From Prevotellaceae bacterium (GTDB lineage Bacteria; Bacteroidota; Bacteroidia; Bacteroidales; Bacteroidaceae), in contig JAUNIK010000035.1 of the NCBI GenBank assembly GCA_030523505.1, positions 1 through 12,330 on the forward strand: a stretch of DNA of 12,330 nucleotides. Direction: 5' to 3'. Shown here piece after piece: positions 1 to 6,224 of the stretch (its first letter is position 1; every line of letters starts with the position of its first letter). The position numbers and the translations under genes were made by a program. The notes below the pieces were generated by a model. It saw only the letters and a program-made list of their open reading frames with translations, ran no database searches and was not told the DNA's origin.

Positions 1-82
1 CGGGGTCCGCTCGGCTCTGCCGCTTTCCAAAGAAAGAAGTCCTATATTATTACCAAAAATTTTATTTTTTACAGATAAAAAA
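1..82. other. Intergenic flank downstream of the tricorn-like gene
   Basis: This is non-coding sequence after the stop codon of the minus-strand protease gene. It is A/T-rich next to the gene, with runs of A and T that could pair weakly, and more G/C-rich at the window edge. I see no convincing stem followed by a U-tract, so no terminator is called. The window ends before any neighbouring gene becomes visible. Confidence 0.6.
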
Positions 83-3000
83 TCACTCTTGATCGATTTC
101 CTTGAGGAGTTCTTCGACGGCGGCTTGGAGCTGGAGGTCAACACCTTGCACTACCGTCTCGGGACGGTTCAGCACATAGATATCTGGCTCTAACTGGGTG
201 TTCTCCAAGTAACTGCCGTCTGGCAACTGATAACCGATGACTGGTACGCCGAAGACAAGACTCTCATCCTGCAATGTCTCCCAGTTGACGGAACTCATGG
301 TGCCTGGCACTGGCGAACCGACGAGCTTGCCGATTTTCTTGTGGCTATATACCCATGGGGTGCCGTGGGCATTGCTGTAGTTGCCTTCTGCCTGAATCAT
401 TATCGATGGGTGGTTGTAACGACGCGATGGCATGTCGCATACCTCACGACCACGGATTACCTGAGTGAAATAATGCTCGCCGGAGAAGAGTATCTCGATG
501 TCCTCGTGCAAACGACCTCCTCCGTTATGGCGTGTGTCGATGACGATGCCTTCCTTCTCGTTGTACTTGCCGAGGATGTCGCTATATACGGAGCGGAACG
601 AGGCGTCGTTCATGCCCTGGATATGCACATAACCGAGACGGCCGTGAGAGAGACTGTCGACGGCGGCACGGCGACTCTTCACCCAACGGTCGTAGAGGAG
701 TGTGTTCTGCTTTGAATTGCTGATAGGCAGCACTACTTCCTCTTTCTCGCCTGCCTTGCCCTTGAACGCTACGAGGGTTTTCTTGCCTGTCTGGAGGTTG
801 AGCAACTGTGAGATATCGGTGTCGGCGGTGAGTGGCTGTCCGTTGATGGCGGTGATGACATCGCCTACCTGAAGCTTGCTGTCGGCACGGTCGAATGGTC
901 CACCTTCAAGGATGTCGGCGACAGTGTATCCCTCGCCAGGCTGTGTAGCGTAGATAAGACCGAGCTGGGCTGTGACATCAGGGTTGGATGGCTGATGATA
1001 GTAGCGACCACCGGTGTGCGACACATTCAACTCGCCGAGGATTTCGGAGAGGAGTTCCTGATAGTCGTAGTTGTTGGCGATATGTGGCAGGAACTTTGCG
1101 TATGTCTCGACCATCATCGGCCAGTCGCAACCGTTATAGTCGGTGCGGAAAATCTTCTTCTCGATTTGCTTTGCCATGTGGCGGTACATATACTCACGCT
1201 CAGCCTGGAGGTCGAGGCGCATCTTTGCTGAATAGCTGATATTGGTGCGCTTGTCGCTCTTGCCGTCGATTTTCACAATACGGTCGCTACCGAGGGAGTA
1301 GATGTTGCCGTCCTTGTCCATCAGGAGTGATGCCGAACCGGTGTTGCTCTTGTCGAGAAGCTCTGTCTCGTGCTTGCGGAGGTCCATCTTCCAGAGGTCG
1401 TAGCCGTCCTCGAAGGCTGCATAGTAATACAGGTTTTCTCCGTTCTTATCGACAATGGCATCGCCCATGTGACTTGAGTTTGGTGTGACACGCACGATAC
1501 GGTCGGCCAGTCCCTCGAACTCTATCTCGATTGGCTCCACCTTGTCTTTGTCGTCGTCGGCAGCCTTATCGTCTTTCTTGCCTTTCTTCGACTTCTTCGA
1601 GGTGTCGGCCTTCTCGTCTTTCTTGTCTTTGTTCTTTTCCTTCAGCTCTTTCATCAGGGCGTAGTCTTCTTCCGACAGGCGATATTTGTCGTAGGCATCC
1701 TGTGTGAGGAATGCGAGGAATGCATCATCCTGACTGCCCCATGAGGCGTGGCTGCGCATACCATAGCGCTCGCTCTCGAAGAGAATGGCCTTGCCGTCCA
1801 TGACCCATCGTGGCGAATGACTCATATAGGCGCTCTCGGTGATAGGGTGTATCTCACCGCCTTCGACACTGACGATGCCTTGGTCGGTGTATGGGTCGCG
1901 CTTGTGGGCGATGAAGTTGAGCACAAACCACTTACTGTCTGGGCTCCACTCAAACTCGAACTGTCCGTTCTGGTCGAACCACATACTGCCGTCGGTGACT
2001 TCGGTGACTTGCTTTGTGGCGAGGTCAACGACCATGAGTTTGATGCGGTCCTGGATGAAGGCAATCTTCTTGCCGTCAGGACTGTACTTAGGCCAACTGC
2101 GCTCCACATCGGCGCTCGGCAGGAGCACTTCCTCGTTGATGACAGTAGCGTTGGAGAAGTTTGGATCATCCTCACGACCGATGGTGGCGATATACAACTG
2201 CCAGTTGCCATCGCGCTCGGAAGAATATACAAGACTGCGGCCGTCAGGGGCGAAGCTCACGCCACGCTCAGCACCGGCGGTCTGGGTAATCTGCTTTGTT
2301 GTGCGATATTCGGTTGATGTGACGAACACCTCGCCACGCACTACCAGTGCCACCTCCTTACCATCATTGCTCACCGTTGCCTCGTCGGCGCCTGATGAGA
2401 ACGACAGGTCGGCAATCTGTGGTTCATCGTCGCGTGTGAGGGTGATAGCCACCTTCTGTGGTTCGCCCCCTACCCTCTGGGTGTAAATCTCACCGTCGTA
2501 GGTGTAGCACATCAAACCCTTGGCCTCTGAGAGGAAGCGCACCGGATGGGTGGTGAAGTGGGTCAGCCCCCCAACCCCCAAAGGGGGAGTATTAGACGGC
2601 AGGTCCATAGAGTAGATGTTCATGCTGCCTCCGTTGCGCTCGGAGAGGAAGAGCAGATGGCCGTCGGAGGTGCATACAGGGTTGCGGTCCTCGCCAGCAT
2701 GATTGGTGAGGTTGGTGTGGTTGCCGGTATTGGCATCATAGAACCATATATCGCGGGTGATGCTCGAGGTGTGGTGCTTACGCCACTCGTCCTCGTAGCC
2801 TTTCTTATCCTGATAGAAGAAACTCTTGCCGTCGGGAGCCCATGAGAGCATCTCGGCAGGAGTGCCCAGCACTTGCTGTGTGCGACCGCCGTTGGCTGCC
2901 ACCTTATATAACTCAGGCAGGCGCGACGAAGGGAACATCACACTTGCTGCTGGGTCCTGGATGGAAGCACCGAAATATACATCTTTTCCGTCAGGCGAGA

Positions 3001-3349
3001 ATGCCTGTGGTATCTCCTCGGCACTGTTGTAGGTGAGGCGACGTGCTGCACCGCCCTCGCTCGACATCACGAAGACATCCATATTACCGTGGCGGTCGCT
3101 GGCGAAGGCAATCTGTGTGCCATCGGCGCTCCACACCGGAGATGATTCGTAGGAGTCCTGGGTGGTGAGTTGCACGGCAGTACCGCCGTTCACTCCGACC
3201 TTATAGATATCGCCTTTATAGCAGAAGGCTATATGCTGTCCGTCGGGACTTATCTGTACATCGCGAAGCCACAGTGGGTTTACCGTCTGGGCGTTGATAG
3301 TTTCGCATGAAAAGAGGGCAACGAGTGCCGAAAAAACAAGTTTTTTCAT
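83..3349 (-). CDS. Tricorn-like S41 family serine protease (propellers, PDZ, S41 core)
   Basis: A 1088-residue exported protease of the tricorn-core type (MEROPS S41). Tricorn-like enzymes cleave short peptides; here the location should be the periplasm. A signal peptide spans about residues 1-20 (cleavage near ETINA/QTV). Repeated S-P-D-G-K and WSxDG motifs at about 33-300 and 320-530 form two TolB/WD40-like beta-propellers. A Lys/Asp-rich low-complexity stretch covers about 566-603. The helical core follows with S777-H778 (NVSHTG), matching the tricorn Ser-His pair. A PDZ domain lies at about 797-877. The catalytic domain then has IDTRHNGGG, the nucleophile S992 in GNYSNAH, and E1049 in YLENTQLEPD. 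Length is usual for Bacteroidota homologues. The residue after the nucleophile is Asn rather than the more common Asp. Residues about 252-261 (SNTPPLGVGG) look like a translated repeat insertion. A promoter lies directly upstream. Confidence 0.93.
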   Translation of the reverse strand: MKKLVFSALVALFSCETINAQTVNPLWLRDVQISPDGQHIAFCYKGDIYKVGVNGGTAVQLTTQDSYESSPVWSADGTQIAFASDRHGNMDVFVMSSEGGAARRLTYNSAEEIPQAFSPDGKDVYFGASIQDPAASVMFPSSRLPELYKVAANGGRTQQVLGTPAEMLSWAPDGKSFFYQDKKGYEDEWRKHHTSSITRDIWFYDANTGNHTNLTNHAGEDRNPVCTSDGHLLFLSERNGGSMNIYSMDLPSNTPPLGVGGLTHFTTHPVRFLSEAKGLMCYTYDGEIYTQRVGGEPQKVAITLTRDDEPQIADLSFSSGADEATVSNDGKEVALVVRGEVFVTSTEYRTTKQITQTAGAERGVSFAPDGRSLVYSSERDGNWQLYIATIGREDDPNFSNATVINEEVLLPSADVERSWPKYSPDGKKIAFIQDRIKLMVVDLATKQVTEVTDGSMWFDQNGQFEFEWSPDSKWFVLNFIAHKRDPYTDQGIVSVEGGEIHPITESAYMSHSPRWVMDGKAILFESERYGMRSHASWGSQDDAFLAFLTQDAYDKYRLSEEDYALMKELKEKNKDKKDEKADTSKKSKKGKKDDKAADDDKDKVEPIEIEFEGLADRIVRVTPNSSHMGDAIVDKNGENLYYYAAFEDGYDLWKMDLRKHETELLDKSNTGSASLLMDKDGNIYSLGSDRIVKIDGKSDKRTNISYSAKMRLDLQAEREYMYRHMAKQIEKKIFRTDYNGCDWPMMVETYAKFLPHIANNYDYQELLSEILGELNVSHTGGRYYHQPSNPDVTAQLGLIYATQPGEGYTVADILEGGPFDRADSKLQVGDVITAINGQPLTADTDISQLLNLQTGKKTLVAFKGKAGEKEEVVLPISNSKQNTLLYDRWVKSRRAAVDSLSHGRLGYVHIQGMNDASFRSVYSDILGKYNEKEGIVIDTRHNGGGRLHEDIEILFSGEHYFTQVIRGREVCDMPSRRYNHPSIMIQAEGNYSNAHGTPWVYSHKKIGKLVGSPVPGTMSSVNWETLQDESLVFGVPVIGYQLPDGSYLENTQLEPDIYVLNRPETVVQGVDLQLQAAVEELLKEIDQE
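2564..2599. repeat. G/C-rich palindromic repeat unit inserted in frame in the tricorn-like gene
   Basis: On the plus strand CAGCCCCCCAACCCCC is followed at once by AAAGGGGGAG, so CCCCC and GGGGG arms pair across AAA. Read on the minus strand it encodes SNTPPLGVGGLT, a Pro/Gly run out of character with the beta-propeller around it. The core resembles the unit at the end of the epimerase gene (CAGCC, then CAAAG, then a G-rich run). I infer an interspersed palindromic unit tolerated in a propeller loop. An ordinary G/C-rich loop remains possible. Confidence 0.6.
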
Positions 3350-3370
3350 TTAGTTGATTGAATTTTGATA

Positions 3371-3404
3371 CAAAAATACAATATTTAATTCAAAAATCAA
3401 CAAA
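3371..3404 (-). promoter_or_regulatory. Bacteroidota-type promoter of the tricorn-like gene
   Basis: Read on the minus strand, TTTG (3404-3401) is followed after 22 bases by TATTTTTG (3378-3371), a full match to the Bacteroidota -7 consensus TAnnTTTG. Transcription would start near 3365, leaving a leader of about 15 bases before the ATG at 3349. The leader (ATCAAAATTCAATCAACTAA) has no Shine-Dalgarno, which is normal in this phylum. The 22-base spacer is at the long end of the usual range. Confidence 0.62.
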
Positions 3405-3482
3405 CCACGAGAGATATTTTTAGGTAACTATACACAATTAGGCACATTTATTGGGGGATTATAGTTTTTTGTGTCAGATAGA

Positions 3483-3977
3483 TTAACAAAAACCGAAATA
3501 AACCCCTTTAAGAGGATGGGTGCCTATCAGCACCTGATGCTATACTTCCACTTTGTTCTTATAAGAATAAATTCTTAACGCCCAAACTGAAAGCATATCA
3601 TCACTTTCTTTCAGAAAGCTTTCATCCTCTTAATGGCGATAAACCGGCTCGTTTCACTCGCGATAAACCAAACCATCCGGATAATTTATTTATTGCGCAC
3701 GAATTTGAAGAATTTTAATAATTAATTGTAGTTATTCGAAATTAATAGAAAATAAATTCTTTTTAATTCTTTGAATTCGTGCGAAACTACGAGACCATCC
3801 GGAGGGCGGTTTATTTCCGGTTTATCGCCTTGCGGTTATGTCGAGTGGTGAGCAGCACCACGCTGATGTGAGTGGTTCAAAATATCTGGATGCTTGCATA
3901 CAAGGATTTTGAAGCGCTCATAGCAGCAAGCCGTAGGCTCGACATAAGCACAAGGGGTTTATTTCGGTTTTTGTCAA
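3483..3977. repeat. 495-bp element of nested inverted repeats (four-way-junction fold), family not recognised
   Basis: Terminal inverted repeats 3483-3508 and 3952-3977 match at 25 of 26 positions (core ACAAAAACCGAAATAAACCC). Inside, three abutting arms fill the element. Arm A (3508-3633) has an 11-bp outer stem 3508-3518/3623-3633, side hairpins GGTGC..GCACC (3519-3534) and CTTTC..GAAAG (3604-3618), and a 21-base middle stem 3535-3555/3583-3603 with about five mismatches. Arm B (3635-3829) has a perfect 13-bp stem GGCGATAAACCGG/CCGGTTTATCGCC and an inner 19-base stem 3696-3714/3765-3783 (17/19). Arm C (3829-3954) has 3829-3845/3938-3954 (15/17), 3862-3872/3917-3927 (9/11) and 3876-3883/3906-3913 (8/8). 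No open reading frame and no clear target-site duplication is visible. It starts 16 bp past the patatin stop codon. It could be a MITE-like mobile unit or a structured RNA. Confidence 0.8.
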
Positions 3978-3993
3978 CCCAGAGGGGTCTTCC

Positions 3994-6081
3994 CTAAAAC
4001 ATATACCCAATATTCAGATACGCGCCCACTGATTTTGTGACATTCGACCAGTTGAGGTTGAGTTCTATCGGGCCGGCGGGGGTTTTATAGCCATAGCCGG
4101 CGGCACCGCCGAAGAGGTGCTTCTGAGTAAAGATATCTACCAGCGTCGATGAGCCGAAACCGTAGTTGAACTGGGCAAAGACGTAGTTGTTGGTGGTGAG
4201 ATGCTGACGGAGGTTCAGACCACCGATGATGAGATGGTTCTGGGCTATCTGGTAGTAGTTGATGCCGGCGAACGACAGTTGCTGATCGACATAATGACCG
4301 AAACTACCGATGCCTCCGATGAAGTTGCACAGACTGAGATATGTGTTGTTGTCCTGCACGAAGCGACCTTCGACACTCGGGTTGAGGATGGTGGAACTAC
4401 CCATTGGTATCGCCATGTGCCAATAGCCCTCGACGATGTTCACACCACCATCACCGGCGAAGGAATAGCCATTGTCGGTGGCGTAGTTATAGCGCACAAG
4501 CCATTTCATTCCTCGGGTAGGCAACAGGCGCGAGTCCTGATTGTTGAAGGCCACCGATGCGTAGTATTTCATCGTTCGCTCATTTTCCGCCAACTGATTC
4601 AACGAGGCCCAGTTGTCGGCAATGAGCAGGTCTTTGGAATGAACATACGAGAACTGTGCTCCGAAGTTGAGCATCACCATCTGCCATGAGCGAGAGAAGT
4701 CGAGACGCACGCGGTGCTTGCGATATGCCATATCTGCCACACGCTTTCCCTCGTTGTAGAGCTTCGTCTCGGCACTCGTGATGCCATAGCGCAGTTCCAC
4801 ACCCCATTTCTCCCACGGCGACACACTCGTATAGAACTGTCCGTCGATGCGCTTTCCCAGTCGTGCTGTGGCTCCCAAACGGAAATGATTGGTGTGCTTC
4901 ATCTCGTATTCACCGCCCAAGAGGAGCGATGCCAGTTCCTCGTTGTCGAAACGAGCTCCGACACCTACAAAACTTGCTTTCCTATGACGGGTGTAGATAG
5001 TTGCAGGAGGGGTGAAAGTGTCATAGTCGATTTTCACGGTCTTTGGTGCCCGTTCCACTTTCGGCAACGGACCGTATGCCTCGAGTTTATGGCGCAGATT
5101 GGTCAGTTCCTCCCATTTGCCACGCGCCGCCTCCTCGCCATGCACAAGGAGGGTGTCGATGGCTTTGTCGTAGAAGCTCGCTGCGGAATAGCCTTCCACA
5201 TCGACATGCATAAACACATCAGCATCGTCTTTGTTGTCCTCGAGTTTGTTGGCACACGCCATGTCGAGCACCTGCATGAGAACATCGATGGTGGAATGGA
5301 TATCGTCGTATTTATGATTCTCGTTGCCCACATTGATACCGATGACATAGTCGGCTCCCATACGGCGCGCCACATCGACAGGGAAGTTGTTTTTCAGTCC
5401 TCCATCGACGAGCACCATGCTATCCACCTTCACCGGCGGGAACACTCCCGGTATCGACATGCTCGAACGCATCGACTCGGCAAGGATGCCTTTACGCATC
5501 ACCACCTCGCGGTTGTTGGCGATATCCGTGGCAATGCAGGCAAACGGTATCGGCAGGTCATCGTACGACATCGGTGTGAGATGGTCGGCAGTGAGTTCGC
5601 TCAACAGATACGACACACTGTTGCCTTTGAGCAGTCCACCCTCGATGACCTCGAACGGTGACTTCTCGAAGGCGATATTCACCATGTAAGGTTCGAGTTT
5701 CTGTTTCAGTTCGAGCGTGCGGCGACTTCTCTCCACCTTGTCGGTGAGCAGTTCCATCCAGTTCTGGCTCGTCACGATACTATCCAGCTGTGCCGTGGTG
5801 TATCCCGAGGCATAGAGGCCACCCACGAGGGCTCCCATGCTTGTGCCCACGACCATATCGACGGGGATGCCAGCTTCCTCGACAACTTTCAGGGCTCTGA
5901 CATGCGCCACGCCCTTCGCACCGCCACCACTGAGCACCACAGCGACCTTAGGGCGCGAAGCAGAGACCCTCTCCCCGCTCCCCCGTGGCGCTTGCGCTAG
6001 GGGGAGAGCCGCTGACGCACAAAGTGAGTGCAGAGTGAATAGTGAAAAGAAAAGAGTGATGAGTGATGAACGAGAAAGCAT
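3994..6081 (-). CDS. Patatin-like phospholipase with C-terminal outer-membrane barrel (type Vd-like)
   Basis: A 695-residue exported lipid acyl hydrolase fused to an outer-membrane barrel. A signal peptide covers about residues 1-24 (LFTLHSLCASA); the Cys lacks a proper lipobox. The patatin domain runs from about 44 to 270: oxyanion-hole motif GGGAKG (52-57), nucleophile S81 in GTSMG, and the dyad partner D226 in VDGG. After a linker of about 100 residues (a POTRA may sit here), alternating aromatic beta-strands from about 365 onward form a BamA/surface-antigen-type barrel. The chain ends in NIGYMF, with the terminal Phe expected of a BAM-inserted protein. The layout resembles Pseudomonas PlpD, where the patatin part is carried to or through the outer membrane. 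Residues about 26-42 (LPLAQAPRGSGERVSAS) are encoded by a palindromic repeat. The gene lies 143 bp after the alpha-galactosidase gene; substrate is unknown. Confidence 0.92.
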   Translation of the reverse strand: MLSRSSLITLFFSLFTLHSLCASAALPLAQAPRGSGERVSASRPKVAVVLSGGGAKGVAHVRALKVVEEAGIPVDMVVGTSMGALVGGLYASGYTTAQLDSIVTSQNWMELLTDKVERSRRTLELKQKLEPYMVNIAFEKSPFEVIEGGLLKGNSVSYLLSELTADHLTPMSYDDLPIPFACIATDIANNREVVMRKGILAESMRSSMSIPGVFPPVKVDSMVLVDGGLKNNFPVDVARRMGADYVIGINVGNENHKYDDIHSTIDVLMQVLDMACANKLEDNKDDADVFMHVDVEGYSAASFYDKAIDTLLVHGEEAARGKWEELTNLRHKLEAYGPLPKVERAPKTVKIDYDTFTPPATIYTRHRKASFVGVGARFDNEELASLLLGGEYEMKHTNHFRLGATARLGKRIDGQFYTSVSPWEKWGVELRYGITSAETKLYNEGKRVADMAYRKHRVRLDFSRSWQMVMLNFGAQFSYVHSKDLLIADNWASLNQLAENERTMKYYASVAFNNQDSRLLPTRGMKWLVRYNYATDNGYSFAGDGGVNIVEGYWHMAIPMGSSTILNPSVEGRFVQDNNTYLSLCNFIGGIGSFGHYVDQQLSFAGINYYQIAQNHLIIGGLNLRQHLTTNNYVFAQFNYGFGSSTLVDIFTQKHLFGGAAGYGYKTPAGPIELNLNWSNVTKSVGAYLNIGYMF
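5965..6010. repeat. G/C-rich palindromic unit inserted in frame after the patatin signal peptide
   Basis: The plus strand reads GACCCTCTCC at 5965-5974, then CTCCCCC, GTGGCGCTT at 5985-5993, and GGGGGAGAG, so CTCCCCC and GGGGGAG pair around a GCGC-containing centre. On the minus strand it encodes PLAQAPRGSGERVSAS, placed exactly between the signal peptide cleavage region and the first patatin strand. The sub-motifs GACCCTCTCC and GTGGCGCTT recur in inverted orientation at 6174-6217, upstream of the same gene. Confidence 0.68.
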
Positions 6082-6096
6082 GGGGGAAATTTTTCA

Positions 6097-6114
6097 ACGA
6101 TAACGATGACAAGA
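6097..6114. repeat. Short ACGATR-type hexamer repeat upstream of the patatin gene
   Basis: ACGATA-ACGATG-ACAAGA on the plus strand, ending 33 bp upstream of the patatin ATG. In the mRNA sense it reads ATCGTTATCGT-like. It is short by itself, but the same hexamer family recurs upstream of the epimerase and GH130 genes. No promoter consensus is visible next to it. Confidence 0.55.
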
Positions 6115-6124
6115 CATTTAAGAT

Positions 6125-6220
6125 CCCTCCCCATCATGGGGGAGGTGCCCCTTTCTTCTGCCCCTGCGGAGCGAAGCGCCACCCTACGGGATGTCGAGCG
6201 ATGGGGCGGAGAGGGTCCGG
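6125..6220. repeat. G/C-rich repeat-like segment between the alpha-galactosidase and patatin genes
   Basis: This stretch fills most of the 143-bp gap. It has a hairpin CCTCCCC/GGGGAGG (6126-6132 and 6139-6145) around ATCATG. It also has AAGCGCCAC (6174-6182) and GGAGAGGGTC (6208-6217), which are the reverse complements of motifs in the unit at 5965-6010. The hairpin is not followed by a U-tract in the minus-strand direction, so I do not call it an intrinsic terminator. It is probably another member of an interspersed G/C-rich repeat family. Confidence 0.55.
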
Positions 6221-6224
6221 CCGA

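Noticed and set aside
1748..2486. Overlapping plus-strand open frames opposite the tricorn propeller
   Set aside because: They overlap one another and mirror codon bias of the minus-strand gene; no domain is recognisable.
3978..3993. Intrinsic terminator directly after the patatin stop codon
   Set aside because: The short stretch has no stem of its own, and the following inverted-repeat arm pairs 440 bp away rather than locally; no U-tract follows a local hairpin.
3350..3993. Riboswitch or tRNA in the large intergenic gap
   Set aside because: No acceptor or T-loop pattern and no conserved riboswitch core was recognisable; the fold is described instead as an unassigned inverted-repeat element.
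4714..5661. Long plus-strand open frame (315 codons) inside the patatin gene
   Set aside because: It lies wholly antisense to a gene with clear catalytic motifs, and its translation (His/Arg-rich, no recognisable domain) looks like a frame shadow.
5990..6024. Lipobox in the patatin signal peptide (LHSLC)
   Set aside because: The residue before Cys is Leu, where signal peptidase II sites have Gly, Ala or Ser; ordinary cleavage after CASA fits better.
6126..6145. Terminator hairpin after the alpha-galactosidase gene
   Set aside because: The CCTCCCC/GGGGAGG stem is good, but in the minus-strand direction it is followed by GATCTTAAATG rather than a run of U.
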